From the NCBI GenBank assembly GCA_023249675.1, contig JAHFCE010000010.1:28353-92352 (forward strand): a DNA stretch of 64,000 bases, written 5' to 3'. Below, one piece after another: positions 1 to 8,147 of the stretch. Both the position numbers and the translations under genes were made by a program. Source of the stretch: Elusimicrobiota bacterium (lineage in GTDB: Bacteria > Elusimicrobiota > Elusimicrobia > UBA1565 > UBA9628). The notes under the pieces were generated by a model. That model worked only from the letters and a program-made list of their open reading frames with translations, was not told the origin of the DNA and did not search any database. Within the stretch, counting starts at the first letter, position 1. Every line of letters starts with the position of its first letter.

Positions 1-108
1 GCGGCGCCCACACGCGTGGAAGCGGATCACGGAGGGAGAAAAAAGCTCTTCCAGGCGCCAGGGGGTTTTCGCGCGCGGCGGGCGATAGACCGTAGCGGCG
101 AGGTCCAT
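1..108 (-). CDS. Partial CDS, N-terminal 36 codons; possibly a DegT-like aminotransferase
   Basis: An open frame begins with ATG at 108 and runs off the left edge. The ATG shares one base with the TGA stop of the upstream glycosyltransferase (TGATG), the coupling style used throughout this locus. The visible residues begin MDLAATVYRPPRAK and include an ELFSPSVIRFHACGR stretch. This loosely recalls the N-termini of the two DegT-like proteins at 34.5-36.5 kb (an RPPR stretch, then a serine/glycine-rich segment). The reading frame is well supported by the overlap. The family assignment is only a guess. Confidence 0.5.
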   Translation of the reverse strand, partial: MDLAATVYRPPRAKTPWRLEELFSPSVIRFHACGRR

Positions 109-1013
109 CAGGCCCCCAGGCGCTTGAGCGCCCATAAGCCGGCGGTTGCCGCGTTCTTCCAGTCCCAAGGGCATTCGGCGAGGGCGCGCCGAGCGTAGGC
201 CCCGCTTGTCTCAAGGTCGCCCTGCGCGATCAGTAGGCGCGCGGCGGAGCGGCACATGACGCCGAGGCGGCGGCGCATGAGCCGCCGCAGGCGCGCGTCG
301 GGGTTGGGGAATTTTTTGAAGTGGTCGCGCAGGAGGTGTTCGAGGTTCGTGTGGTGATAGACGATCTTATTGGACGCTCCGTGCTCGACGAGTTGGTACT
401 CCCCCAATATTTCTGGCACAAAGCGCATCCGGCAGACCTGGGCAAGGCGCATCCAAAGATCGTAGTCCTCGACCGTGTTGAATCCCGGGTCCTCCCGGAA
501 AAGTCCAGCTTCGAAAAGATTTTCTTTTTTGACCGTCGTTGCCGAAGGAGACAGCGCGTTGCCCTCGAACAGGAGGCGTTCGTACATGTTCTCGACCCAG
601 GGCCCATTGCGGGACACGCGCATCAGTTCGCCATTCTTGACGATATTTTCGTCGTGGCAGATGAGGTCGGCTTCGGGATGCGCGTCGAACTCGGCGAGGA
701 TCCGTGCGAGCTTCTCCGGGAACCACAGATCATCGTGGTCGAGAAAGGCGATCAAGCCCGCCTCGGCCGCGCGGATGCCCGTATTGCGCGCGCCGGCGAT
801 CTTCTTGTTCTCCTGCTTGATGCAGCGACCGCGAAGATCGTTATCTTTTAAAAATCGCTCGACGATTTCCTTCGTCGCGTCGATCGATCCGTCATCCACG
901 ACGACAAGCTCGAAGTCGCGGAACGTCTGCGCGGCGACGGTCGCGAGCGTCTTCTCAATGAAGCCTGCGGCGTTCCACGCGGGCACGATGATCGAGACGC
1001 GCGGCGCGGACAC
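108..1013 (-). CDS. Family 2 glycosyltransferase
   Basis: This 301-residue GT-A fold transferase probably adds a sugar from a nucleotide donor to the surface glycan on the cytoplasmic face of the membrane. The N-terminus has the family pattern VSIIVPAWNA, then VVVDDGS (about residue 40) and FLDHDDLW (about 90), the DXD-type metal and nucleotide site. An ED pair (TVEDYDLW, about 190) fits the catalytic base region. I chose the GTG at 1013 because it overlaps the TAG stop of the upstream gene (TAGTG) and begins just before the first beta strand. The frame stays open upstream to 1487, but that part is antisense to the RmlD-like gene. There are no membrane segments. Donor and acceptor are unknown. 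Confidence 0.88.
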   Translation of the reverse strand: MSAPRVSIIVPAWNAAGFIEKTLATVAAQTFRDFELVVVDDGSIDATKEIVERFLKDNDLRGRCIKQENKKIAGARNTGIRAAEAGLIAFLDHDDLWFPEKLARILAEFDAHPEADLICHDENIVKNGELMRVSRNGPWVENMYERLLFEGNALSPSATTVKKENLFEAGLFREDPGFNTVEDYDLWMRLAQVCRMRFVPEILGEYQLVEHGASNKIVYHHTNLEHLLRDHFKKFPNPDARLRRLMRRRLGVMCRSAARLLIAQGDLETSGAYARRALAECPWDWKNAATAGLWALKRLGA

Positions 1014-1936
1014 TAGGCCCTCGCTGTCCTTGCGGCCTTCATCGCCGCGAGGCCCTCGCGCAGACCGGTCGGGCGCACGCCGAGTTCCCGCTCCATGCGC
1101 GCGGTGACGAAAGTCGTGTTCTTCGGACGCGCGGCGAGGCCCGGGAAGGACTTGCTCGTGACCGGTCTGATCAGGGACTTGTCGAGTCCGAACACCTCGG
1201 CGACAGCGAGCGCGAACTCGAAGCGGTCGACCTCGTCGCGGCCCGCGAGATGAAAGATTCCCGAAGGACGCTTGGCGATCACGGCCCACAGGGCGCTGCC
1301 GCAGGAGATGTTGTAGAGGGGGTTTTCGCGCACGTCGGTCACCATCGAGACGGTTTCGCCCTGCATCAGCTTCTCGTAGATCCAGGTCGCGGGGTTGGGT
1401 CGGGTGACCGCGTGGTTCCAGCCGTACATCAGGATCGGTCGCACGATCGTCCAATGCTTGAGCGTCTCCTGGACGAGGCGCTCGCACTCGACCTTCAGGC
1501 GGCCGTACTTGTTGATCGGGTTGACCGTGTCCGTCTCGCGGTAGGGAGCCCGGGTTCCATCGAAGACAGCGTTTGTCGAAACGTAGATCAGGTGTGAATC
1601 GGTGCGGCGGCAGGCCGAGGTGACGTTCAGCGTGCCCACGATGTTCGACTCGAGGCTCTCGGCGTAGTGGTTTTCGACATAGTCCACGCTGGCGATGCCG
1701 GCCGCGTGTACGACCGCGTCGAAGCGCCGTCGCGCGAACAAGCGGTCCACCGCGCGCTTGTCGCGGATGTCGAGAACGAGGTGCCGCGCCTTTGAGTCCA
1801 CGATCACGTAGTCGCGCTGGTGCAGACTGACGATGTCCCAGTCCGGGGGCAGCGTCTCCTCCATGCTTTTGCCGAGCAGGCCGGTGCCGCCGGTGACCAG
1901 GACGGTTTTCGAGTCGCGGCTTTTGCGGCGGGGCAT
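1013..1936 (-). CDS. RmlD-like NAD(P)-dependent sugar reductase (extended SDR)
   Basis: This 307-residue protein belongs to the RmlD/dTDP-4-dehydrorhamnose reductase-like branch of extended SDRs, which reduce 4-keto nucleotide sugars. The Rossmann motif GGTGLLG lies near residue 17, the family HAAG stretch near 82, and the catalytic YGRLK (YxxxK) near 143. The gene starts one base after the stop of the MarR-type regulator and overlaps the next glycosyltransferase by one base, so the three are co-transcribed. No RmlA, RmlB or RmlC homologue is visible, so classical dTDP-rhamnose synthesis is not supported here. The substrate may be another deoxy-hexulose. Confidence 0.82.
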   Translation of the reverse strand: MPRRKSRDSKTVLVTGGTGLLGKSMEETLPPDWDIVSLHQRDYVIVDSKARHLVLDIRDKRAVDRLFARRRFDAVVHAAGIASVDYVENHYAESLESNIVGTLNVTSACRRTDSHLIYVSTNAVFDGTRAPYRETDTVNPINKYGRLKVECERLVQETLKHWTIVRPILMYGWNHAVTRPNPATWIYEKLMQGETVSMVTDVRENPLYNISCGSALWAVIAKRPSGIFHLAGRDEVDRFEFALAVAEVFGLDKSLIRPVTSKSFPGLAARPKNTTFVTARMERELGVRPTGLREGLAAMKAARTARA

Positions 1937-1937
1937 T

Positions 1938-2498
1938 TTAGGGTAGTCGGAAATGGACGTTGAGAAAATCGATGAGGCTGACCGCGCGCCGGTTCAGGCG
2001 CGCCGGTTGCACCTCCTGCGTGGCGGCGAGGACGAGGTCCGCCTGTTCAGGCACTTCAGAGAACCGTGTGGCAAACGAGATGCGAGCGCCCGTCAGATTC
2101 AGGCCCGCGAGAGTCTCACGGAGGACTCCTTCGAACTCGTCTTGCGCGACGATCCAGAAGTCCTTGCGGCCGCTTGCGTGCTCCCGGCGCAGTGCCGTGG
2201 CCACATTCTCTTGGAGCTGGCGGAACAGGCGGACCGTGTAGCGCGCGTAGTGATAGGTCTTGTGCGTTTTCTCGAGCGCGCCCTTCGGCGTCAGCAGGTA
2301 CTGCGTGCGCTTCCAGTCCAGCTGCCGGACCTTGATAAGCCCCTTGCGCGCCAGACGCTTGAGCAGAAGGTTTGTCATTCCAAGCGAGAGTCCGGCGCCC
2401 TGCGACAGGCCGCGCTGGGTCTGGATCGGTTCGCGGGTGATCTCGCGCATCAGCGCGAGTTCGCTTTCGTCGATGCCGGAGATGGGAGTCGAGGGCAT
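1938..2498 (-). CDS. MarR-type winged-helix regulator, probably of the surface-glycan locus
   Basis: This 186-residue protein has an N-terminal winged helix (about residues 10-85) with a recognition-helix-like LSLGMTNLLLKRLARKGLI and a wing ending in YLLTPKG. That resembles the MarR-like regulators often found with exopolysaccharide loci. The C-terminal half (about 105-186) is not assigned. I chose the ATG at 2498 because the upstream ATG at 2525 lies inside the -10 box. A TGTTCA-N5-TGAACA palindrome ends two bases before this start, and the same palindrome heads three other transcription units in the locus. By inference the protein binds it and controls its own gene. It lies first in an operon with the RmlD-like and GT2 genes. 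Confidence 0.8.
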   Translation of the reverse strand: MPSTPISGIDESELALMREITREPIQTQRGLSQGAGLSLGMTNLLLKRLARKGLIKVRQLDWKRTQYLLTPKGALEKTHKTYHYARYTVRLFRQLQENVATALRREHASGRKDFWIVAQDEFEGVLRETLAGLNLTGARISFATRFSEVPEQADLVLAATQEVQPARLNRRAVSLIDFLNVHFRLP

Positions 2499-2521
2499 AT
2501 GTTCAGTGATTGAACATTCTA
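2499..2521 (-). promoter_or_regulatory. Promoter and palindromic operator of the MarR-type regulator
   Basis: On the minus strand a -10 box TAGAAT (2521..2516) runs directly into TGTTCA-ATCAC-TGAACA (2516..2500); the last T of the box is the first T of the palindrome. The ATG follows at 2498, so the leader would be about ten nucleotides and has no Shine-Dalgarno sequence. No good -35 is visible. The layout fits a repressor site that occludes initiation, and implies autoregulation. Confidence 0.7.
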
Positions 2522-2546
2522 CCATTTCCGTCCCCGCCGAGTCCGC

Positions 2547-3554
2547 CTAAAGGCCTCGGGCGTGAAGGTCGTGGACCTGGATCAGGCCGACCGCGCGGCC
2601 GCGGCGATCGACGACGGGCAGGACGTTGAACGGGTTCCTCCGGTTTTCCATGAGGGCGACGGCCTGAGCCGTGGAAGTGTCGGGGCGGACCGTGGTCGGG
2701 TGCGGGTTCATGACATCCTGGATCGAGAGTGTGAATGGATTTTTTCCGCCTTCGAGGGCGCGTCGGAGGTCGTAGTCGGTGACAAGACCCACGAAGCGTC
2801 CGCGGGCGTTCACGATCGACGCGGCTCCGGCCTGCTTGCGGGTGATCTCGATGAGCAGGCGCCGTACGCCTGCGTCCAGGCGGACCACCGGATTGTCCTT
2901 GCCGGCGCGCATGACGTCCGCGGCGGTCAGGCTCAAGCGGCGGCCCAGCCGCCCTCCGGGATGATTACGCGCGAAGTCGCCGGCGTCGAAGTTTCGGCGC
3001 TTCATCAGCGCGACGGCGAGCGCGTCACCGATGACGAGCGCGACGGTCGTGCTGCTGGTCGGCGCGAGATTGAGCGGACAGGCCTCCTCGACGATCGGGG
3101 TATGAAGGATCACGTCCGCTCGGCGAGCTAAAGTGGACTTCGGATTGGCGGTCAGCGCGATGAGCTTGGCTCCGCGCGCGCGCAGATGCGGGAGCAGTGC
3201 GTTCAACTCGTCCGACTCGCCGGACTTGCCGATCGCGAGCACGAGATCCTGGCGCTGGACCAGACCCATGCCGCCGTGCATCGCCTCGACGGGGTCTAAG
3301 TAGACGGCCGGCGTGCCCGTCGATGAGAGCGTGGCTGTGATCTTTTGCGCGATCGCGCCCGACTTTCCGACTCCGGTCAGAATCACCTTGCCGCGGCAGG
3401 AGGCCAGCATCTCGACGGCCCGTGCATAGGAGGAGTCCACCGCGCTGCGGACGCGGCGCAGGGCGGTTCTCTCGCAGTCGATCACGCGGCGGATCTCCGC
3501 GAGGATGTCGAGCCGGGAGGCCTTTTGTCGGGAGCGTTTCATTGCAGTCGCCAT
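2547..3554 (-). CDS. kdsD: Arabinose-5-phosphate isomerase (KdsD/KpsF type)
   Basis: KdsD converts ribulose 5-phosphate to arabinose 5-phosphate, the first step towards KDO. At 335 residues it matches the full family layout: an N-terminal SIS domain with GVGKSGAIAQK (about residue 55) and IGKSGESDE (about 100), then two CBS repeats, one with VTDYDLRRAL and one ending in VGLIQVHDL. The ATG at 3554 lies four bases after the upstream stop; the ATG at 3542 is an alternative four codons in. It is the last gene of the run headed by the acyltransferase at 13.7 kb. It feeds arabinose 5-phosphate either to ordinary KDO or to the CMP-activated sugar implied by the KdsB-like gene at 9.2-10.0 kb. Confidence 0.93.
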   Translation of the reverse strand: MATAMKRSRQKASRLDILAEIRRVIDCERTALRRVRSAVDSSYARAVEMLASCRGKVILTGVGKSGAIAQKITATLSSTGTPAVYLDPVEAMHGGMGLVQRQDLVLAIGKSGESDELNALLPHLRARGAKLIALTANPKSTLARRADVILHTPIVEEACPLNLAPTSSTTVALVIGDALAVALMKRRNFDAGDFARNHPGGRLGRRLSLTAADVMRAGKDNPVVRLDAGVRRLLIEITRKQAGAASIVNARGRFVGLVTDYDLRRALEGGKNPFTLSIQDVMNPHPTTVRPDTSTAQAVALMENRRNPFNVLPVVDRRGRAVGLIQVHDLHARGL

Positions 3555-3558
3555 TCTA

Positions 3559-5424
3559 TCATTCCGACCGCACGTTGAGCGCGGCGTCGAGGGCGGCGGC
3601 GGCGCGTTCCGCGCCGCCGCCGTCACCCGAGAAGAAGAGCTGCTCGAGCAGACGGTTTCGGGATGGTTCATCGGGCAGGCCGCGTCCGGCGTGGAAATGT
3701 TCGAGCGCCTCGCGCAGGCCGGAGACCGAGGTGAAGCGCGTAATGTCGGCTGCCTCGGAGAGGGCGGAAGCGTCGTAGGCGAGCGGGCGCCACTGCCATG
3801 CGGGGATTCCGCGGAGAACGGCCTCCTCGCCGATCGTCGAATAACTGAAGAGCACGGCGTCGGCCCAGGCGAAGTCCTCCTTGAGGGGGCTTGATGAGAG
3901 CTCAAGACCGGCGCGCGCGCGGGCGTAGGCCGCGTCGGTTCGAGGTTGGACGAATGGGTGCTCGCGCAGACGCAGGGACACGCCCGGCAGGCCTGCGGCC
4001 GCGGCGCGCGCGGCTTCGAGCATCTGCGCTTCCATCCCCAGATCGAGCGCCGGCGCGAGAAGGAGGCGCACGCCTTTTCCAGACCAGGATTTGACCGGGG
4101 CGGGGGGGCGGATATGGTCGAAGCGCGGGGAGCCGGTCGCCACGACGCGCTGCGGAGGATAGCCATAGGAGAGGAAGTGCTCTCGCGGCTTGAGCCCCAT
4201 CGCGAGGACGAGGTCCGGAGTCGGGACCGGGAGGCCGTCCGGCTCTCCGCGGAATTCGCGTGCGGGCTCGAGGAAATAGAACGTCTTCTCAGCGCAGAAG
4301 GTCGCGTGCTGGAGGGTCGCGGTCAGGGCACTCGGCGCGCCCGCTCGCGTTCCGGCGTAGCACGCTCGCGCCTGGGGGTAATGCTCGAGGAAATGGACGA
4401 CGGCGCGCGGACGTAGGCGCGCGGCCGCGCGCTGGGCTGCGCGCTCGACCAGCGTCGCGCGAGGGATCGAGGCATCGGCGAAGCCGCGCAGGAGGCATTC
4501 TTCAAAAAGGGGAAAAAGATCGAGGTCTCCGCTCTGGAAGACGGCGCGAAAGTCGGGGCGGCCGCGGCGGCGCAGGTACGCGCCAAGAGGTCGGAAGTCG
4601 GCGGCCGCCCTCAGCGCGTCGAGCGGCTCGAGGAAAGCCTGCATCAGGACGATCCCTCTTCGAGCGGCGTCGCGCGCGGATTCGAAGCGTCCGCGCCGCG
4701 GGCGGGCGGGGTCGCCCCCCGGGTCGAGCCAGCAGAGCCAGTTCACGCTGCGTCCCCTGGCGCTGAGCCGCTCGGGAAAGGCCTTGAAGTAGCGGTCGAC
4801 GATCTTGCGGCCGTCAAACCAGCACGACCAGTCCCAATAGCCGAAGAGCAGCACATCGGCGCGCCCCGCGCCGACGTCGGCCGCGCGTGCGGCGAGGATA
4901 TCGAGCAGCGCGTCGGCGGCGAAGGCGAGGCGCGAGCCGGCCGCGCGCAGGAGGAGGAGAACGCGCGGGTGGGATGCGGGCGCGCGGCGCTCCGCGACGG
5001 CGAAGCGCGCGCGCAGGACCGCGACGATTTCCCGCGGCGCGCCCCATGTCTCAAGCTCGGACGCGCCGAGACTTTCGGCGGCCTCCAGGACCGCGTGGAC
5101 CGCGATCAGACGCGAGAACGCGGGGTCCATTTCGCAGGCCTTGAAGGAGCCGGGATGATACCACCAAGACGATGCGGCGCTGCCGCCGCATTCCGCGCGC
5201 AGCGTGGGGCCATTGGGCTCGGCCGAGGCGCCGATGGAGGCGCTGACGCGCAGGTAGGTCTCCAGGGCTGCGGCCCGGGCCGCAGCCGAGCAGGCGCGCG
5301 CGCGGAGGAAGGGGCCGCGCGCGGCGTGCGCGAGAGTCTCTTCCGCAATCGGCGGCAGGAAGCTGAGGAGCGGCCCCTCGGGCGGCGCCGGGGGAGGGAC
5401 CCAGCAGACGGTCAGACGCGTCAT
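3559..5424 (-). CDS. Surface carbohydrate biosynthesis protein, probable GT-B type transferase (resembles the Leptospira LIC13510 family)
   Basis: This 621-residue soluble protein has no clear signal peptide. Its C-terminal half looks like a GT-B transferase: LQHATFCAE (about 385), a VVATGSPRFDHI segment (about 450), a beta-alpha unit with LAPALDLGMEA, a REHPF element (about 510) and DAVLFSYSTIGEEAVLRG (about 550), where an acidic Glu would hold the donor sugar. These landmarks recall surface-carbohydrate proteins first named in Leptospira O-antigen loci. The family name is from memory and unverified. It overlaps the dehydrogenase upstream by four bases (ATGA) and lies next to kdsD and the KdsB-like gene, so it may transfer the CMP-activated acid sugar made by this operon. 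Confidence 0.6.
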   Translation of the reverse strand: MTRLTVCWVPPPAPPEGPLLSFLPPIAEETLAHAARGPFLRARACSAAARAAALETYLRVSASIGASAEPNGPTLRAECGGSAASSWWYHPGSFKACEMDPAFSRLIAVHAVLEAAESLGASELETWGAPREIVAVLRARFAVAERRAPASHPRVLLLLRAAGSRLAFAADALLDILAARAADVGAGRADVLLFGYWDWSCWFDGRKIVDRYFKAFPERLSARGRSVNWLCWLDPGGDPARPRRGRFESARDAARRGIVLMQAFLEPLDALRAAADFRPLGAYLRRRGRPDFRAVFQSGDLDLFPLFEECLLRGFADASIPRATLVERAAQRAAARLRPRAVVHFLEHYPQARACYAGTRAGAPSALTATLQHATFCAEKTFYFLEPAREFRGEPDGLPVPTPDLVLAMGLKPREHFLSYGYPPQRVVATGSPRFDHIRPPAPVKSWSGKGVRLLLAPALDLGMEAQMLEAARAAAAGLPGVSLRLREHPFVQPRTDAAYARARAGLELSSSPLKEDFAWADAVLFSYSTIGEEAVLRGIPAWQWRPLAYDASALSEAADITRFTSVSGLREALEHFHAGRGLPDEPSRNRLLEQLFFSGDGGGAERAAAALDAALNVRSE

Positions 5425-6362
5425 CGGCGCAGGAACTCGGAGGCGGCGCGAGCGCAGTCGAGCCCGGCGATCGCGGCGCGGCCCATCGCGAGGATGGCCT
5501 CCTCGGTCGAGCCGCCGATGTGCGGCGTCGCGAGAATCTTCGGGTGCTCGAGCAGGCGCCGGTCCTTCGGCGGCTCTTCGGCGAACCCGTCGAGGCCCGC
5601 GCCGGCCAGGCGCCCGGCGTCGAGTGCCGCCAGCAGGGCGGTCTCATCGATGAGGCCGCCGCGCGCGGTGTTGATCAGCACGGCTGACGGTTTCATCCGC
5701 GCGAGACGCGCGGCATTTATGAGGCCGCGGGTGTCCGAGACCAGCGGGGCGTGGAGGCTGACGACGTCGGACTGGGCCAGCACATCGTCCAGGTCGAGAA
5801 GCGCGATGCCTTTTTCGGCGGCGAAGGCGCGATCGGGCGCGGGGTCGCAGGCCAGCAGGCGGACGCCGAACGGCGCGAGCAGGGTGACGAGCTCCCTGGC
5901 GACGGCGCCGAGGCCGACGAGGCCGACGGTCTTGCCGGTCAGCGTCGAGCCCTTGTGCTGGCGCCACATCCCGGCGCGTAGGTCGGCCTGGTCCTCCGGC
6001 AGGCGCCGCAGCAGCGCCAGAGTCATCATCAGCGCGAGTTCGGCGACAGAGCGGCTGTTGGAGCCCGGCGTCCAAGCGAGCTTCACTCCGTGCTTGGCCA
6101 TCGCGGCGAGGTCGAAGGAGTCGAGGCCGACGCCAAACTTGCTGATGACCTTGAGTCCAGGCAGGCGTGCGAGCAGGGCGTCGTCGATGACCTCGAGCGC
6201 CAGCACGGCCTTGTCGCATCCATCGAGAAATTCGATGAGGGCGGTATCCCGCAGCGACGCGCCCGCGTCATTGAAGCGCGCGCCGGGATGGCGGGCCAGA
6301 AGTTCCGCGCGCAGAACCGCGTGCTGCGAGAACGAGCGCGATGCGACTGCGACGAGGCTCAC
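5421..6362 (-). CDS. D-isomer-specific 2-hydroxyacid dehydrogenase
   Basis: This 313-residue NAD-dependent enzyme has the phosphoglycerate dehydrogenase core. The nucleotide-binding motif is GLVGLGAVARE (about residue 145). INTARGGLIDE (about 230) carries the catalytic Arg region, and ATPHIGG (about 280) carries the catalytic His. It lacks the C-terminal ACT or regulatory domains of long SerA enzymes. Start and stop both overlap neighbours by four bases (ATGA). Next to an AroB-like cyclase and a KdsB-like enzyme it more likely acts on a sugar acid intermediate than in serine synthesis. The substrate is unknown. Confidence 0.85.
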   Translation of the reverse strand: MSLVAVASRSFSQHAVLRAELLARHPGARFNDAGASLRDTALIEFLDGCDKAVLALEVIDDALLARLPGLKVISKFGVGLDSFDLAAMAKHGVKLAWTPGSNSRSVAELALMMTLALLRRLPEDQADLRAGMWRQHKGSTLTGKTVGLVGLGAVARELVTLLAPFGVRLLACDPAPDRAFAAEKGIALLDLDDVLAQSDVVSLHAPLVSDTRGLINAARLARMKPSAVLINTARGGLIDETALLAALDAGRLAGAGLDGFAEEPPKDRRLLEHPKILATPHIGGSTEEAILAMGRAAIAGLDCARAASEFLRR

Positions 6363-7450
6363 GGAAGTTCCGCCGTGCGGCCTTTGGCGAGGTATTCAGC
6401 GCAGACGGCGCGGAACTTCTCATCGGCCGGCGCTGAAACCTTGCGGATCGTCCCGGCGGCGTTGGGCATGATCAGTCCGAGACTCTGCGCGGAGTTTTTC
6501 TTGTCCTTTGCCAGCGCGCCAAGAAAGTCATCGAGCGGGACCGGCGTCGTCTCGAAGCCCCGCCAGTTGGCGGCGAGGGTCGGACGCATGCGGCGGTAGT
6601 GCTCCGCGGAGCCGAGGCCTAGCCGCGCGGCGGCGAGATTGGCGAAGTCCATGCCGATGGTGATCGCGATGCCGTGGGGGATCGCGTAATTCGTCGCCGC
6701 CTCGAGAGAGTGGCCAAACGAATGTCCATAGTTCATCACGAGGCGCGGCCCCGCGTCAAACTCGTCGGCCTCGACGATCGGCTTCTTGATCTCGAGGCAG
6801 CGGCGCAGGTAGCGCGACATGACGGCTCGGTCTGTGAACAGGCGCGGGTAGTCCGTGGCGATCGCATCGAAAGAGGCCGGGCTCTCGATTGCGTGGACCT
6901 TCAGCATCTCGCCGACCCCGGAGCGCACGTCGCGCTCGTTCAATGTGTCGAGGAAACACGTGCTCAAAACGATCCTCTTCGGCGGCGTGAAGGTGCCGAG
7001 CACGTTCTTGGCGCCGCCGCCGTTGATCGAACTTTTCGAGCCGACGCAGGAGTCGGCCATGGCGAGAAGCGTCGTTGGAACGAAGGACCAATCGACGCCG
7101 CGGAGCATCGTCGCGGCGAGGAAGCAGGCGATGTCCTGCGTGACGCCTCCGCCGATGGCGACGAGCGCCTGGCCGCGGCGCAGGCCCTTCGCGACGAGGT
7201 GGCGCACATAGGCCGGCATCGCCTCGATGGACTTGGCGTCCTCGGCCGCGTCGATCAGCAAGATGGAGCGCGACAGGAGCGCGGGTCTAAGCCCGCGCTC
7301 ATAGAGGCCGGCGACGCGGCGGTCGATCAGGAAGTGCGCGCCGGCGGAGGCCGGCGCGACGAGCTCGGCGAAGGGATCGTCGCGGAACTCGACCGCGTAC
7401 GGGCCCTTGTGCGAGGCGATGATCAGGTCAGACGCGAGTAAATCCGCCAT
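6359..7450 (-). CDS. 3-dehydroquinate synthase-like sugar-phosphate cyclase
   Basis: This 363-residue protein belongs to the dehydroquinate synthase superfamily, NAD- and Zn-dependent enzymes that act on phosphorylated ketoses. It has the glycine-rich GGGVTQD loop (about 98), VPTTLLAMADSCVGSK (about 124), GEMLK with the first Zn ligand Glu (about 185), and NYGHSFGHSLE plus IPHG carrying the two Zn-ligand His residues (about 255-272). True AroB has DSSVGGKT and further shikimate contacts that differ here, so it may be a cyclase or oxidoreductase-lyase of a glycan-specific pathway. The start overlaps the upstream SDR by 23 bp. Housekeeping AroB cannot be excluded, but the setting argues against it. 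Confidence 0.75.
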   Translation of the reverse strand: MADLLASDLIIASHKGPYAVEFRDDPFAELVAPASAGAHFLIDRRVAGLYERGLRPALLSRSILLIDAAEDAKSIEAMPAYVRHLVAKGLRRGQALVAIGGGVTQDIACFLAATMLRGVDWSFVPTTLLAMADSCVGSKSSINGGGAKNVLGTFTPPKRIVLSTCFLDTLNERDVRSGVGEMLKVHAIESPASFDAIATDYPRLFTDRAVMSRYLRRCLEIKKPIVEADEFDAGPRLVMNYGHSFGHSLEAATNYAIPHGIAITIGMDFANLAAARLGLGSAEHYRRMRPTLAANWRGFETTPVPLDDFLGALAKDKKNSAQSLGLIMPNAAGTIRKVSAPADEKFRAVCAEYLAKGRTAELP

Positions 7451-8147
7451 CGATGAGGAAGGTCTGTCCGCTCGCGTAGGTGTTGTCGGGGCTGCAGAGC
7501 CAGTACGCCAGCGCGGCGATCTCGGCGGGCCGCGCCAAGCGCCCGATCGGGATGCGCGCGACGAGCTTCTGGACGCCTGCGGCGCCGAGGATTCTTCGCG
7601 TCATGTCGGTGTCGACGAAGCCGGGCGCCAGAGAATTGACGAGCACGCCGTCGCGCGCGGCCTCGGCGGCGAGCGACGCCGTCAGGCCGTCGAGGCCGAA
7701 CTTGCTCGCCGAGTAGGCGCCGCGTCCTTCGCGCGACACGACGCCGAAGACCGAGGTCACGTTGACAACACGGCCCCAGCGCCGTTTTGCCATGCCGGGC
7801 AGGAGCGCTCGGCACAGCAGGAACGGGGCGCGCAGGTTGACGCGCTGGATGCGGTCGTAGTCGCCGGCGTCGATGTCGGCGAACGGCGAGATCTTGTTGA
7901 CTCCCGCGTTGTTGACGAGAATTCCGAAACCTTGGCGCCCGGCCCATGCGGCGAACGCCTCGGCCGCGGCGTCGTCGCCGAAGTCTGCCGCGGCGTACGC
8001 GCAGCCTATCGGGGCCTTGCTTCCTGGGCGCGTGCCGGTGACCGTGACTTTCGCTCCGGCGTCGCGCAGGCGCTGTGCGATCGCTCGGCCGATGCCGCGC
8101 GTACCGCCCGTGACCAGGGCCTTGCGGCCGGAGAGGGGCCTCTTCAT
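7428..8147 (-). CDS. Short-chain dehydrogenase/reductase (FabG-like)
   Basis: This 239-residue classical SDR shows TGGTRGIG (about 14), NNAG (about 78), the Ser of NVTSVFG (about 128) and the catalytic YSASK (about 142), and ends with a typical FLIDGG strand. The ATG at 8147 overlaps the stop of the upstream Gfo/Idh/MocA gene (ATGA); the frame extends upstream to 8195 inside that gene. It probably oxidises or reduces a hydroxyl on the sugar or cyclitol intermediate shared with the AroB-like and KdsB-like enzymes. Confidence 0.85.
   Translation of the reverse strand: MKRPLSGRKALVTGGTRGIGRAIAQRLRDAGAKVTVTGTRPGSKAPIGCAYAAADFGDDAAAEAFAAWAGRQGFGILVNNAGVNKISPFADIDAGDYDRIQRVNLRAPFLLCRALLPGMAKRRWGRVVNVTSVFGVVSREGRGAYSASKFGLDGLTASLAAEAARDGVLVNSLAPGFVDTDMTRRILGAAGVQKLVARIPIGRLARPAEIAALAYWLCSPDNTYASGQTFLIDGGFTRV

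Noticed and set aside
1014..1487. N-terminal extension of the GT2 gene
   Set aside because: It lies wholly antisense to, or in another frame of, the RmlD-like gene. The GT2 domain starts right after the GTG at 1013.
4969..6471. Long rightward frame of about 500 codons
   Set aside because: It is antisense to two well-supported genes and has the Arg/Ala/Ser-rich, motif-free composition of a shadow frame in GC-rich DNA.
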